Assembly (NCBI GenBank): GCA_946537305.1
Contig: CAMNFR010000002.1
Location: 1-48,563 of the forward strand
Direction of reading: 5' to 3'
Source of the DNA: an uncultured Lachnospiraceae bacterium
GTDB lineage: Bacteria > Bacillota > Clostridia > Lachnospirales > Lachnospiraceae
Length of the DNA: 48,563 bases
How positions within the stretch are numbered: the stretch's first letter is position 1; every line of letters begins with the position of its first letter. This document shows, in pieces, positions 33,817-43,611 of the stretch. The notes below the pieces were generated by a model that was given only the letters and a program-made list of their open reading frames with translations, did no database searches and was not told the origin of the DNA. Made by a program: the position numbers and the translations under genes.

Positions 33817-34932
33817 ATGATGACAGATAACAGACCTTGCGTCCCCTGGGACATGATGAATGCTTTTATGATTGATGTTTTTAAAGCGTACGGCGTACCG
33901 GAAGCGGATGCTGCCATCTGCGCAGACGTGCTGCTGGAATCTGACCGCCGGGGCATCGAAAGCCACGGCTGCAACCGGTTCAAGCCCATCTATCTGGACC
34001 GCATAGATAATGGCACGCTGCTGCCGGAAACAAAGCTGGAGATCCTGAAGGAGACGCCCACCACGCTGGTCATGGACGCGCACGACGGCATGGGCATGGT
34101 GGCCAGCTATCGCATGATGGAGCGCCTGATCGAAAAGGCCAAACAGGTGGGCATGGCGGGCGGCGCCATCTGCAATTCCACCCACTACGGGATCGCGGGA
34201 TACTGGACGGACATGGCAGCCAAAGAGGGGATGATCGGCATCACCGGTACCAATGCCAGGCCTTCCGTGGCACCTACCTGGGGCGTGGAGCCCATGATGG
34301 GCACCAACCCGATGACCTTTACGCTGCCCACGGATGAGGAATTTCCCTTCACCTTTGACTGCGCCACCAGCATCATGCAGAACGGGAAGATCGAATTTTA
34401 CGAGCGCTCCGGCAAGGAAACACCGGCGGGCGTGGTGATCACAGAGGATGGCGGCACCATGACCGATTCCGGTGAGATACTGCGGCAGATGCGGGGCGGC
34501 CATTGCGCGCTGCTGCCTCTGGGCGGCATGGGCGAGGAGATGAGCGGCTATAAGGGATATGGGTTTACCACGATCGTGGAGATCCTTTCCTCTGCGCTGA
34601 CGGGCGGCCCCTTCATGCAGGCGCTCAGCGGAAAGAATCCGGATGGCAGCAACCGCATGTATCATCTGGGACATTTCTTCTTTGTGATCAATCCGGAGTT
34701 CTTTATGGGCCTGGATGTCTTCAAAAAGACGGCCGGAGAGATCTGCCGGCAGCTGCGGGCTTCAAAGAAAATGCCTGGCGCAGAGCGGATTTACACCGCC
34801 GGCGAGAAGGAATGGATCATTCGTCAGGAAAGAAAGGAAAAAGGAGTTCCGGTGAATGAATCCATCCAGAAGGAACTCACGGGACTTCGGGACCGCTTTG
34901 GTCTTCCCTATGTATTCCCCTTCGAAAAATAA
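33817..34932 (+). CDS. Ldh-family (malate/L-lactate type) NAD(P)-dependent dehydrogenase
   Basis: 371 residues, family COG2055, unrelated to classical LDH/MDH. Members oxidise or reduce 2-hydroxyacids or imino acids (malate, L-lactate, ureidoglycolate, 2,3-diketogulonate, pyrroline carboxylates). Signatures: DRRGIESHGCNRF (catalytic His in ESHG), AICNSTHYGIAGYW, GTNPMTFTLPT and GGMGEEMSGYKGYGF. ACAGGAG precedes the ATG by 3-4 nt, and an ATG doublet leaves the start open by one codon. A small hairpin CGGATC-GAA-GATCCG (33790-33804) lies before it. The gene is probably in one transcript with the flavin reductase. Substrate not determinable. Confidence 0.88.
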   Translation: MMTDNRPCVPWDMMNAFMIDVFKAYGVPEADAAICADVLLESDRRGIESHGCNRFKPIYLDRIDNGTLLPETKLEILKETPTTLVMDAHDGMGMVASYRMMERLIEKAKQVGMAGGAICNSTHYGIAGYWTDMAAKEGMIGITGTNARPSVAPTWGVEPMMGTNPMTFTLPTDEEFPFTFDCATSIMQNGKIEFYERSGKETPAGVVITEDGGTMTDSGEILRQMRGGHCALLPLGGMGEEMSGYKGYGFTTIVEILSSALTGGPFMQALSGKNPDGSNRMYHLGHFFFVINPEFFMGLDVFKKTAGEICRQLRASKKMPGAERIYTAGEKEWIIRQERKEKGVPVNESIQKELTGLRDRFGLPYVFPFEK

Positions 34933-34994
34933 GCGGACCGGGGGACGGTGGCGTGGTCCACTAGGTGAATCTGCATATAGATAGGAGCAGTTAC

Positions 34995-35939
34995 ATGATT
35001 GCAGGAATGACATATTACCAGATCCTCTGGTATTTCATGTTTTATTCTTTCAGCGGCTGGGTGGTCGAGGTGATTTACCATGCGGTCACCAAGGGTCAGG
35101 TGATCAACCGCGGTTTTTTGAACGGCCCGGTCTGCCCGGTCTACGGGTTTGGTGTGCTGGCGGTGGTCGCTGTTTCCAATCTGGCACAGCACGCCGGATG
35201 GATCACGCTTTCGGCGCAGAACATGAATATCCACAGCCTAGTGATTCTTTTCCTGGGAAGCATGCTTTTTGCCACGCTGATCGAAGGTGTGGCCGGATGG
35301 CTGCTGGATGTGAATTTTCATATGCGGTGGTGGGATTATTCGAAAGAGCCTATGAATTTGCACGGATATATCTGCGTAAAGTTTTCTATTATCTGGGGTC
35401 TTGCCATCACCGGCGTGGTGCTGCTGATCCAGCCGATGGTAGAGAAAAGCAATTCCTTCAGCGTTCCGGAGCGTTTCGGCTGGCCGGTGCTTGGCATTAT
35501 GTATGCCCTGGCGATGGCGGATTTCGCTGTCACGGTGGCGGTTGTCCGCGGTCTGAACCGGCAGCTGTCAGAGCTGGATGATATTCAGAAGAGCATGCGG
35601 CGCTTCTCCGACCAGCTCAGCCGACAGATCGGTGAGCGGACCATTCAGACGGCCCAGCGGGTCGAAGAGAGTCAGGTACAGGCAGCACTGGCGAAGGCAG
35701 AGCTGCGGGATGCGGCAGAAGCTGCCCGCGCACAGGTAGACGCCCGCCTTGCCAGGCAAAAAGCTGATTGGGCTGTGCAAATGGATGCGTTGGAGTTGAG
35801 AAGAGATGCCATTCTGGCGGAACTTCAGAGGAAGCGCCTCTTCTCCGGCGGAAACATCCTTCGCAATGTGCCCGGCCTGAAACACAGCCAGTACGGGGAA
35901 TTGCTCGAGACACTAAAGGAGCGGATCCGCGAAATGTGA
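34995..35939 (+). CDS. CmpB-like membrane protein (putative ABC-transporter type IV family)
   Basis: 314 residues. Five or so TM helices occupy residues 1-190, with FMFYSFSGWVVEVIYHAVTKGQVINRGFLNGPVCPVYGFG and later WWDYS and NLHGYICVKFSIIWG being family hallmarks of this Firmicute membrane protein. From about 195 to 290 it continues as a cytoplasmic charged coiled coil. I use the ATG at 34995 behind TAGGAG; the GTG at 34965 lacks a site. Role unknown despite the family name. It ends at a 30-bp perfect inverted repeat. Confidence 0.85.
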   Translation: MIAGMTYYQILWYFMFYSFSGWVVEVIYHAVTKGQVINRGFLNGPVCPVYGFGVLAVVAVSNLAQHAGWITLSAQNMNIHSLVILFLGSMLFATLIEGVAGWLLDVNFHMRWWDYSKEPMNLHGYICVKFSIIWGLAITGVVLLIQPMVEKSNSFSVPERFGWPVLGIMYALAMADFAVTVAVVRGLNRQLSELDDIQKSMRRFSDQLSRQIGERTIQTAQRVEESQVQAALAKAELRDAAEAARAQVDARLARQKADWAVQMDALELRRDAILAELQRKRLFSGGNILRNVPGLKHSQYGELLETLKERIREM

Positions 35940-35945
35940 CAAGGC

Positions 35946-36011
35946 GTGACACGGGGACGTACCTTCTGTCACATTGCGCGAAATGTGACAGAAGGTACGT
36001 CCCCGTGTCAC
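35946..36011. repeat. 30-bp perfect inverted repeat (REP-like, bidirectional terminator)
   Basis: Arms 35946-35975 and 35982-36011 are perfect complements over 30 bp with a 6-nt loop. They contain GTGACACGGGGACGTACC. It fills the space between two convergent genes, reaching 7 bp from the alaX-like stop. The core is of the type I know from repetitive extragenic palindromes associated with IS200-like transposases. 13588-13604 carries a partial match (GCGTGACA-GGGGACG). Confidence 0.75.
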
Positions 36012-36017
36012 CCCCAT

Positions 36018-37211
36018 TTACAGCGTTCTCCAGAATTGCAGGATCTCTTCCTGTCCGGCGGAGACCTTGCCCTGGATCATATCCTGGCTGCCGCCGCCTT
36101 TGGCGGCGAGGGCTTCTCGCATGAATCCGGCCAGTTTCCGGGCGTCCAGGTCCTTGCTTCCGGCGGCGTAGCGGTAGCCGGCGTCATCGCTTCCGATGAA
36201 CAGTCCCACATACCGTGCCGGGAAACGTTCCGCCAGGGCGTTAAAGGTGTTTTTGACCACGACCGGCGGCAGATCTTCCTTCGTAAAAACAAGGGCGGGA
36301 GCATCCGAAGGGATCGCTTCCAGTTCTCGCAGCAGTGCGGTCTCCGTTAAGGCGGCCGCTTTTTCTTTGGCTGCGGCCAGCTCCGCCTGCAGTCCCTTTA
36401 CGGAATCGGCCACCTGATCGACGCCGGTGGAGAGGTATCTGGCCAGAGAGTCCAGCCGGTGCCATTCCTGCCGGTAGTGGGCCAAGGCGCGTCCGCCGCA
36501 GAGGATCCCCAGGCGTGTGCCTCCCTTATATTTTTGCATGCTGATGATCTTGATGATCCCAATTTCCCCGGTGCGGGCCACATGCGGCGCGCAGCAGGCG
36601 CACAGATCCACCGGCTTTGATCCTTCGCCGATGGCGATCAGCCGGACCTGTCCTTCGATCTCGATCTTGCTCCGGTAATCCAGCCGGGAAAGCTCCTCCC
36701 GGGAGGGAAACAGGACCCGGACCGGCACGTTGGCGAAGACTACCTCGTTCGCGGCCTGCTCCATCTCCATGGCCTGCTCCCAGGTCAGCGGCCCGCTCAC
36801 ATCCAGCGTGACAGGGCTGTCATCGCTCAGATGAAAGCCTACATTATTATAACCATACCGGTTGTGGATCATGCCGGTCAGGATATGCTCCCCGGTATGC
36901 TGCTGCATGCGGGAAAAACGTTTCTCCCAGTCCAGTATACACAGCACCTCCGTGCCCGGCACGATCTCACGGTCGACTACATAGCGGATATCGCCGCGAC
37001 GGTATTCTCCGTCCAGCACATGTACAGGGGCGTCATCCGCAGCAGAAGATACGGGCACCAGCACGCCGGTATCCGCATACTGTCCGCCTTCCTCCGGGAA
37101 GAAGATCGTCTCGGAAAGCTGAATATAGATGCGTCCGTTCTCCTGAATACAGGAGGTTACAACAGACGACAGCTCCCTGCGGAAGCTGTCGGTCTCATAG
37201 ATCTTGATCAT
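36018..37211 (-). CDS. Alanyl-tRNA editing protein (AlaX, long form)
   Basis: 397 residues. It hydrolyses mischarged Ser- or Gly-tRNA(Ala) in trans. The N-terminal half is the AlaRS-type editing domain. Zinc ligands are His105 and His109 in QQHTGEHIL and Cys206 and His210 in CCAPH. FFPEEGGQYADTG is the conserved N-terminal loop. A coiled coil (about 250-290) and a C-terminal DHHA1-like domain (about 295-397) with GSDDAGYRYAAGSKDLDA complete the long form. GAGGAG precedes the ATG by 7 nt. It lies 42 bp after araD on the same strand and likely shares its promoter. Confidence 0.92.
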   Translation of the reverse strand: MIKIYETDSFRRELSSVVTSCIQENGRIYIQLSETIFFPEEGGQYADTGVLVPVSSAADDAPVHVLDGEYRRGDIRYVVDREIVPGTEVLCILDWEKRFSRMQQHTGEHILTGMIHNRYGYNNVGFHLSDDSPVTLDVSGPLTWEQAMEMEQAANEVVFANVPVRVLFPSREELSRLDYRSKIEIEGQVRLIAIGEGSKPVDLCACCAPHVARTGEIGIIKIISMQKYKGGTRLGILCGGRALAHYRQEWHRLDSLARYLSTGVDQVADSVKGLQAELAAAKEKAAALTETALLRELEAIPSDAPALVFTKEDLPPVVVKNTFNALAERFPARYVGLFIGSDDAGYRYAAGSKDLDARKLAGFMREALAAKGGGSQDMIQGKVSAGQEEILQFWRTL

Positions 37212-37253
37212 AATAGGAACTCCTCGGATCTGAATGATGCAGACATTCGGGTG

Positions 37254-37946
37254 TTACTGTCCGTAGTAGGCGTTCGGGCCGTGCTTGCGGTAGTAATGCT
37301 TGTCCAGAATAAACTGCGGCAGAGAGGCCTGCGGGTTCAGGGTAAGGGTCTTGATAGCCATATTGGCGACCTCTTCCATGACAACAGAGTGGTACACGGC
37401 ATCCGCCGGGCTCTTGCCCCAGGCGAAGGGACCGTGGTTGCGCACCACGATGCCGGGGACGGCCATCGGGTCGATGCCCAGCTCTTCGATGGTCTCGATG
37501 ATCACCTTACCGGTGTTCACTTCATAGGCTTCCTCTACCTCTTCCTGTGTCAGACCTCTGGCGCAGGGGATGGGGCCGTAGAAATAATCCGCGTGTGTGG
37601 TGCCCAGCGCCGGAATGGGAAGGCCTGCCTGGGCAAACGCGACGGCGTTCGTGGAATGAGTGTGCACGATGCCCGCAATCTTCGGATAACGGCGGTACAG
37701 CTCCAGATGGGTGGCCGTATCGGAAGAGGGCTTGTACTGTCCTTCCACGGTCTTGCCGGTGGCCAGATCCACCACCACCATATCTTCCGGTTTCATGTTA
37801 TCGTATTCAACGCCGGAGGGCTTGATGACCACCAGGCCTTTCTCACGGTCGATGCCGCTGACATTGCCCCAGGTGTAGATGACAACACCGCGAGCCACAA
37901 GTTCCAGATTTGCCGCACAGACGTCTTGCTTCAGTTTTTCAAGCAT
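37254..37946 (-). CDS. araD: L-ribulose-5-phosphate 4-epimerase
   Basis: 230 residues, one short of E. coli AraD. Class II aldolase fold. It converts L-ribulose 5-phosphate to D-xylulose 5-phosphate in arabinose catabolism. Residues match E. coli AraD by number: Asp76, His95 and His97 (HTH), Asp120 and His171 (NHG). CGGAGGAAA precedes the ATG. No araA or araB is in the window, so it acts with genes elsewhere, or serves ascorbate-type pathways through a UlaF-like activity. A perfect-type promoter lies at 37993-38021. Confidence 0.92.
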   Translation of the reverse strand: MLEKLKQDVCAANLELVARGVVIYTWGNVSGIDREKGLVVIKPSGVEYDNMKPEDMVVVDLATGKTVEGQYKPSSDTATHLELYRRYPKIAGIVHTHSTNAVAFAQAGLPIPALGTTHADYFYGPIPCARGLTQEEVEEAYEVNTGKVIIETIEELGIDPMAVPGIVVRNHGPFAWGKSPADAVYHSVVMEEVANMAIKTLTLNPQASLPQFILDKHYYRKHGPNAYYGQ

Positions 37947-37992
37947 GCTTGATTTCCTCCGTTCTCTCCTCGTCCCCTGTCTCCTCTTCCAC

Positions 37993-38021
37993 ATTATAGA
38001 GGACGGCTTGCTGCAAGTCAA
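37993..38021 (-). promoter_or_regulatory. Promoter of araD-alaX
   Basis: On the minus strand TTGACT (complement of 38016-38021), 17-bp spacer, TATAAT (complement of 37993-37998). It starts 10 bp after the stop of the preceding lipoprotein gene. Confidence 0.8.
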
Positions 38022-38030
38022 GAGCGCTGT

Positions 38031-40241
38031 CTACTCAGGTTTGATCTCGGCGGTCTCGATGATGAACCGAACTTCGCCTTTTTTGCCGTCTTCCAGGCCG
38101 GAGAAATTATTGTAACCGGCGTCGGTCTGCTGCAGGGCGCGGAGGGTGTCCGCGATCCGCTGCAGGTCGTCTCCGGCAAGGTCTGTCAGTTCGGAGACGC
38201 CTTCATCCCGGAATTCTTTGATGCCATCATGCATCTTGTCCATGGCTTCGGCCATTTCCCCGGAACCCTTCACCAGATCATCGCCAGCGTCCGCCAGCTC
38301 GGAAGAACCGCCGGCCAGTTTTCCAGAGCCCTCGGCCAGGGTGTCGATGCCCTCATTAAAGGTGGAAATGCCGGTCGCCAGCTGTTTGGATCCTTTATAG
38401 AGTTCGGAGACGCCTTTCTTCAGCTCATCAAGTGAAGCGCCAAGTCCGGAAAGGCCTTCCGCCATATCCCCCAGCGTGTCGGTGTGCTCCAGCAGCACAT
38501 CCGCCTGATCGCTCATGTCCTCCAGAATGGTATTCAGCTTTTTCTGGTCCACCTTCAGATCCGGAATCGTAAGCTCCGGAAGATCGCCCAGGCTGTTCAG
38601 GGCGGATTTCAGATAGGCGGAGGCATCCGATGTCAGTCCGGAGAGATCGATGGCATCGGCCACGGCGGCGCGGATGTCATCCTTTTCCTCATCGGAGAGC
38701 TCCGTATCGGAGAGGGCAGCCTGCAGGGCAGCATCCGCCTGTGCCTGCGCCTTTTTTGTCAGCATAGCTTCAAGACCTGAAAAATCGATTTTGGAGAGAT
38801 CCTGATTGGACTCCTTTACTGCTTTCTTTACGGCTTTTGCGTAGGCGGCGGCATCCTTGGCGAAGGCAGTCATGTCTTCCTCGCTCATGCCGGCTTCCTC
38901 CAGCAGCTTCTGCAGCTTCTCCCCGTCTTTCGCGAGTGCCTGAATGGCAGCGGAGACGGCCTGCATATCCGGGTCTTCACTATTGCCAAAATCCATCTTT
39001 TTAAGGCCCTTGTTCAGCTCCTTCAGGCCATCGCGCAGACCCTTCGCACCGGTCAGCAGCGCGCCTTTGTTTTTGGACAGCGTCTGGATGCCTTCATCCA
39101 GCCCCTGAACGCCCTCGTCCACGGCGACGACGCCTTTGGTGTAATCCTTCATATATCCTTTGAAATCGTGCAGAGCATCTGCCATTTCTCCGGAACCGTC
39201 CTCCAGTTCATCCACGGCGTCGGAAAGCTCATCCATGCCATCGATCATGTCATCCACATCGTTCAGATCCTCGGGATCAAGATCCTTCAGCAGACCGGAG
39301 GAGAGGACGGTGGCGGTAAAGGATAGTTCAAAATCCGTCACATCGGCCTCCAGCTCCACAAAGTCCGGGATCTCTATTTCTTCTGTGGGCTCCCAGGCGG
39401 AAAGTTTCAGCGCTTTTCCCAGGCCAGGCATCGCGTAACCGATCACAATGTTCTGATTTTCCATGGAGAGGACACGGCCGTTTTCTACCTTTACGTTGGC
39501 AAAGTTATCAGCCGGCAGAAAGGCGGCGGAAATGGCCACAAAAGGAATGGGTACCTGATGGTTGGCGCCTTTTACCTGCACCGTCTCTACGGTGTGATTT
39601 TCGTAATCAAAGCGGATGCGCACATGCCCGCTTTTCCCGGCAAGATCCGCCGGGGAGATCTCTTCGTCGTCCAGATAATAGGATACATGCACGGAGACCG
39701 GAAGATCCCCGCTGCTTTTTCCTTCGTAGATGATGTCTTCCCCGTGATTCTCCCACGTCAGGTGCCCGTCGGCATCCAGGGTGAACTCCTCGTCGCCCTC
39801 TTTATTTTTGATGTCTGAAAGAGAGGAGAGATCCGTAAGTGAGGCACTGCCGCCGGGGTTCCGCAGGGTGGCGGTGACGGTGATCTCCTCCGGGTTTCCC
39901 AGGGCGTCGGCCTGTACGTGTACGCTCTCGGATTTATCCGCGGGCGCATCCTCGGAATCCGCTTCAGATGTTTCGGCCGCGGCTTCCTCTGTACTGTCAG
40001 CACCGGAGCCTGACGCGTCGGCCGCAGCAGAACGGTCACCTTCAGCGGTGCTCTCTGCCACAGTCGCTGCCGCAGTTTCCGTAGCGGCGGTTTCAGAACC
40101 GGCCGCTGCCGTGGCCCCGGCGGCAGGATCACCGGCCGCTCCGCAGCCGGAGAGCATCGGTGTAAGAATCAGAGAAGCCATCAGCGAGAGGATCAGCACC
40201 GGCGAAAACATTTTTCGGCCTCGTTTTTCATCAGTCATCAT
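38031..40241 (-). CDS. Coiled-coil lipoprotein of an ABC/FtsX exporter
   Basis: 736 residues. A signal sequence ends in the lipobox LSGC with Cys33 as the lipid anchor. An Ala/Glu/Ser/Thr-rich linker (35-100) is followed by a beta domain (about 100-300). Residues 310-700 are helical, with repeated xxLxxGxxxLxxG units (MDELSDAVDELEDGSGEMADAL, GSGKLAGGSSELADAGDDL), like YhgE/Pip and the coiled coil inside the permease at 26119. AAGGAG overlaps the stop of the permease gene and lies 6 nt before the ATG at 40239-40241; another ATG follows directly. It is the third gene of the ATPase-permease-lipoprotein operon and is expected to project from the membrane into the wall as an adaptor. Function otherwise unknown. 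Confidence 0.85.
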   Translation of the reverse strand: MMTDEKRGRKMFSPVLILSLMASLILTPMLSGCGAAGDPAAGATAAAGSETAATETAAATVAESTAEGDRSAAADASGSGADSTEEAAAETSEADSEDAPADKSESVHVQADALGNPEEITVTATLRNPGGSASLTDLSSLSDIKNKEGDEEFTLDADGHLTWENHGEDIIYEGKSSGDLPVSVHVSYYLDDEEISPADLAGKSGHVRIRFDYENHTVETVQVKGANHQVPIPFVAISAAFLPADNFANVKVENGRVLSMENQNIVIGYAMPGLGKALKLSAWEPTEEIEIPDFVELEADVTDFELSFTATVLSSGLLKDLDPEDLNDVDDMIDGMDELSDAVDELEDGSGEMADALHDFKGYMKDYTKGVVAVDEGVQGLDEGIQTLSKNKGALLTGAKGLRDGLKELNKGLKKMDFGNSEDPDMQAVSAAIQALAKDGEKLQKLLEEAGMSEEDMTAFAKDAAAYAKAVKKAVKESNQDLSKIDFSGLEAMLTKKAQAQADAALQAALSDTELSDEEKDDIRAAVADAIDLSGLTSDASAYLKSALNSLGDLPELTIPDLKVDQKKLNTILEDMSDQADVLLEHTDTLGDMAEGLSGLGASLDELKKGVSELYKGSKQLATGISTFNEGIDTLAEGSGKLAGGSSELADAGDDLVKGSGEMAEAMDKMHDGIKEFRDEGVSELTDLAGDDLQRIADTLRALQQTDAGYNNFSGLEDGKKGEVRFIIETAEIKPE

Positions 40242-40251
40242 TCGGTACTCC

Positions 40252-42570
40252 TTATTCCACATTTTTCAGCGCGGTATCCATGGGCACGTGCCGGATGCGC
40301 CGGTATTCCACCAGGGCAACCAGCGCATAGGACCCCACGCCGGCCAGAAAGATCTCCACAAACATAATGGGTTTGACCGCCATCGGCAGCCAGCCGGTCA
40401 TCTCGTTTAAAAGCATAATATGCAGGATCTCCACCAAGGCCCGGTAGACCAGCGGCATGCTGATCAGCAGGCAGATCACCACCATCGCGGAGGTGGAAAG
40501 AATATACAGCCGGCTGATCTCCCCGTTGGTATAGCCCAGGATCTTGGCCAGAGAAATGGACTGCGCGTTCTTTTCAATAATGATCTTGGAAAGCAGGTAC
40601 ATCAGCACGATAAAGATCACCACCGCAAAGACGTTGACCAAGCTCATCATACCGCCCATGGAGACCTGCAGTTGTCGGCTGACCTTGGTCAGATCCTCCA
40701 CATCGATCACAGTGCCCACGTACTCCTCATCGATATCTGTGATGGGTGTATCGGAAAAGTAGCCGGCAAAAGCATCCTCGTCCTCATCGAAGGTCTGATT
40801 GAAGGCTTCGCGGCTCATAAATAGGTCCAGACCGCCGATATAATCAAAGACGCCGTCGATGGTAAAGCTGTAGATGTCGTCTTCGTATTTTTCACGCAGC
40901 GTCACCGTGTCCCCGGGCTTCAGATAATATTTGTCCGCAAAGGCAGAGGAGGCGTAAACGCGGCTGCCGGACACATCCACCGGCACATAGCGGCTGTCTT
41001 CCTCGATGCCGTAGATGGTAATCTCTTCTGCCTTATACTGCTCGTAGGTGGTATCCAGCGCGTGGATATTGAATTTTTCGGCGGTCTCGTTTTCTGTCTC
41101 GGCACCGGCGGAAAACTGCATCATGGAAAACAGCGTCTCCAGCTTGTGATCTTCGTTCACCGTATCCATGGGGAGCGTCAGCATGACCTGATAATTGCTC
41201 AGCAGGTGGGTGGTGATGGACTCCTGAAAGTTGTCCAGCACCATGGGAAGCCCCAGACCGAACATCAGCAGCAGATTGGCGAACGCGATGCCCACGAACA
41301 GGGTGAGGTAGTTCGGCAGGTTCTGCAGCACCACCCGAAAACGAAAGCGGCTGAAGAACGGAATGATATAAGGAAGCTTCATGGCCCGCCGTTGTTTTTT
41401 ACGGGTCAGATCACGCCGGATAAATTTCAGCGGGGACAGGGCGAGAGCCCGCCGCAGGATCAAAAAATTGATCAGGGCCATCAGGAACATCGGGACCAGG
41501 GTGGTCTCCATAAAGGCCTCCCCGTTCCACAGAACGGTGTAGGTGGGTAGGCTGTAGCTGTTGTAGTACATCCACTCACAGACCTTACGGAAGACCGTAT
41601 AGCCCAGAATATTGCCGGTCACGGCACTGATGAGCGTCACCAGAAGCGGGGAGGCCATATAGTGGCGGATCAGTTCGCCCCGGGTGTAGCCGGAGGCGCG
41701 CAGCGTCCCGATCACGGTGGCTTCTTTGATGATGGTATTGCTTGTGGTCACGGCAAAGACGAACGCCAGGATGGCGATGATCATATACAGAAGAATGATC
41801 ATCATCGCTTTGTCGCTCCCCATATCCTCTCCGGTAAATTTGATGGCCTGATTCTGAAAACGGGGAACAAAGCTCTTCAGCTTGATTTCCTGTGTGAGAT
41901 CCTCCAGCAGATCCTCGGCACGGTCTTTTTCCGCTGCTTCGTCCGCGGGGGGACTTTCGTAGGTAAAGGCATAGGAGTACATCAGCTCCGAATCCCGGAA
42001 GAGAGAAAAATCTTCCCGGCTTACCACGCCGACGCCAAAACGGATGGAATCGAACATGGTGTCATTATTATCCGAAAACAGTGTGCTGTAATCGGAGAGA
42101 GCGGCGATGCCCACGACCGTCCAGGTACGGGCACCGGCGGTGATCGAATCGCCCACGGCAATCTGATTGTTCCTGGCATACAGGCGGTCCAGGATGATCT
42201 CACCGGTCTCTTCCGGCAGGCGGCCGCCCATCAGGCAGACCAGGTTCACGGTATCCCGCGGGGCAAAAATGCGGAGAGTGGTTTCGTTATCCATGGCCTG
42301 GTCCGTGTAGAACTGATCATAGAGAGTAATGCCCAGTTGGTTCACGCGTTTTTTCTGGGCCTTGTTCATGGCCTTCGGCGTGCGGAAATGGCCGTCTTCC
42401 ACGTGATATTTCTCAAAGCTGTTCCAATAAGCGCTGAGCATGGAATTATCTGCCACCAGAAAGCCGGAGATAAAGCCAATGGACAGGGACATCAGAAGAA
42501 AGATGACCAGGTATTTGGGAAACTCCTGCCGCAGCTCCCGCAGGATGCGGCGGCGCAGGGGATTTTTCAT
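40252..42570 (-). CDS. FtsX-type ABC permease
   Basis: 772 residues. TM1 (about 20-42) is followed by an extracellular domain (about 45-255). A first FtsX module (about 260-385) reads MIILLYMIIAILAFVFAVTT then GTLRASGYTRGELIRHYMASPLL. A second TM and extracellular domain (about 410-630) precede the C-terminal FtsX module (about 635-770) with SLAKILGYTNGEISRLYILSTS. It has the layout of the permease at 26119 but without the 450-residue coiled coil. GAAGGAGAAG precedes the ATG. The ATPase gene is 41 bp upstream and the lipoprotein gene follows. Confidence 0.92.
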   Translation of the reverse strand: MKNPLRRRILRELRQEFPKYLVIFLLMSLSIGFISGFLVADNSMLSAYWNSFEKYHVEDGHFRTPKAMNKAQKKRVNQLGITLYDQFYTDQAMDNETTLRIFAPRDTVNLVCLMGGRLPEETGEIILDRLYARNNQIAVGDSITAGARTWTVVGIAALSDYSTLFSDNNDTMFDSIRFGVGVVSREDFSLFRDSELMYSYAFTYESPPADEAAEKDRAEDLLEDLTQEIKLKSFVPRFQNQAIKFTGEDMGSDKAMMIILLYMIIAILAFVFAVTTSNTIIKEATVIGTLRASGYTRGELIRHYMASPLLVTLISAVTGNILGYTVFRKVCEWMYYNSYSLPTYTVLWNGEAFMETTLVPMFLMALINFLILRRALALSPLKFIRRDLTRKKQRRAMKLPYIIPFFSRFRFRVVLQNLPNYLTLFVGIAFANLLLMFGLGLPMVLDNFQESITTHLLSNYQVMLTLPMDTVNEDHKLETLFSMMQFSAGAETENETAEKFNIHALDTTYEQYKAEEITIYGIEEDSRYVPVDVSGSRVYASSAFADKYYLKPGDTVTLREKYEDDIYSFTIDGVFDYIGGLDLFMSREAFNQTFDEDEDAFAGYFSDTPITDIDEEYVGTVIDVEDLTKVSRQLQVSMGGMMSLVNVFAVVIFIVLMYLLSKIIIEKNAQSISLAKILGYTNGEISRLYILSTSAMVVICLLISMPLVYRALVEILHIMLLNEMTGWLPMAVKPIMFVEIFLAGVGSYALVALVEYRRIRHVPMDTALKNVE

Positions 42571-42611
42571 AGTGCTTCTCCTTCCGGGACAGGCAAAAGT
42601 CCCGCAGTCGG

Positions 42612-43310
42612 CTACCAGTCAAGCGCCTCCGCGGGCACCTTGTCTGCATTCAGAACATTGTCGCGGATACGGCCGTCACGCAGGCGGACGACACGGTCTG
42701 CCATCTGGCGGATGGCGCCGTTGTGGGTCACCATGATGATGGTATTGCCGTATTTCTGGTTGACGGTCTCGATCAGTTTCAGGATTTCCTTGGAGGTCTT
42801 GTAATCCAGCGCGCCGGTGGGCTCATCACACAGGAGGATATCCGGATTCTTTACGATAGCCCGCCCAATGGCGGTGCGCTGCTGCTGGCCGCCGGAAAGC
42901 TGATTGGGCAGCTTATCCCGGTGTTCCGCCAGCCCCAGCGTCTGCAGCAGATCGTCCACGGGCAGCGGCGCATCGGAAAGATAAGCGCCCACCTCTATAT
43001 TTTCCCGCACTGTCAGGTTGGGGATCAGGTTGTACATCTGGAAGATATAGCCCAGATGTTTTCTGCGGTAGAGCGTGAGCTGTCTTTCTTTCATCTCTGC
43101 CATTCGCTCGCCGCCAATGATGATCTCGCCGGAGTCGGCGGCATCGATTCCGCCGATAATATTTAATAAGGTAGATTTTCCGGATCCGGAAGGCCCCAGC
43201 AGTACGCAGAACTCCCCGCGTTCAATTTCCAGGTCGATGCCCTTCAGGACCTCCACCCGGCTGTCACCGGATCCGAAGGATTTTCGAATATCATGAATAG
43301 AAAGGAACAT
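42612..43310 (-). CDS. ABC transporter ATP-binding protein (MacB/LolD type)
   Basis: 232 residues. Walker [10 protein letters not shown] (about 38-46), signature LSGGQQQR, Walker [14 protein letters not shown] and H-loop TIIMVTHN. It powers the FtsX-type permease encoded next. Paralogous to the ATPase at 25294, sharing the order of motifs. GGGAG lies 9 nt before the ATG. Upstream, TTAGACAAAACTAA (about 43338-43351) is a short dyad that could be the operator of this operon. Confidence 0.93.
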   Translation of the reverse strand: MFLSIHDIRKSFGSGDSRVEVLKGIDLEIERGEFCVLLGPSGSGKSTLLNIIGGIDAADSGEIIIGGERMAEMKERQLTLYRRKHLGYIFQMYNLIPNLTVRENIEVGAYLSDAPLPVDDLLQTLGLAEHRDKLPNQLSGGQQQRTAIGRAIVKNPDILLCDEPTGALDYKTSKEILKLIETVNQKYGNTIIMVTHNGAIRQMADRVVRLRDGRIRDNVLNADKVPAEALDW

Positions 43311-43546
43311 AATGATAACTCCCGGATCAATATTAATTAGACAAAACTAACCAGAGTATGGCACATCTCCCCGAAAAAGTCAATCATTTCAGCGAGAAAA
43401 CGACGCGAAAATCCGTCGTGCTTTTTCGTGGTAAAGCGGCACCGCGCCGCCTCGTTTTTTGTATAGGGAAAGTTGGAAAAATGTTTCGAAAGGAATGCGG
43501 AAAAACCGGGAAACTTTGGAAAAAAACTGTCTTTTTGCCCGGGAAG

Positions 43547-43555
43547 GTGTTATAG
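43547..43555 (+). promoter_or_regulatory. Extended -10 promoter of the 39-residue ORF
   Basis: TGTTATAGT (43547-43555) is an extended -10 element. The -35 candidate 17 bp upstream (TGTCTT, 43527-43532) is poor, as is common with extended -10 promoters. Apart from this and the short dyad near 43340, I see nothing else in 43311-43611. Confidence 0.5.
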
Positions 43556-43611
43556 TAGCGCTCGTGCGCCGGAGAAACTTCCGTCGTAATTATGTATGTG
43601 GAGGTGTCGTT

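Noticed and set aside
34933-34964. Possible terminator GGACC/GGTCC after the Ldh-family gene
   Set aside because: The stem is only 5 bp with a 15-nt loop and there is no T tract; transcription probably continues into the next gene.
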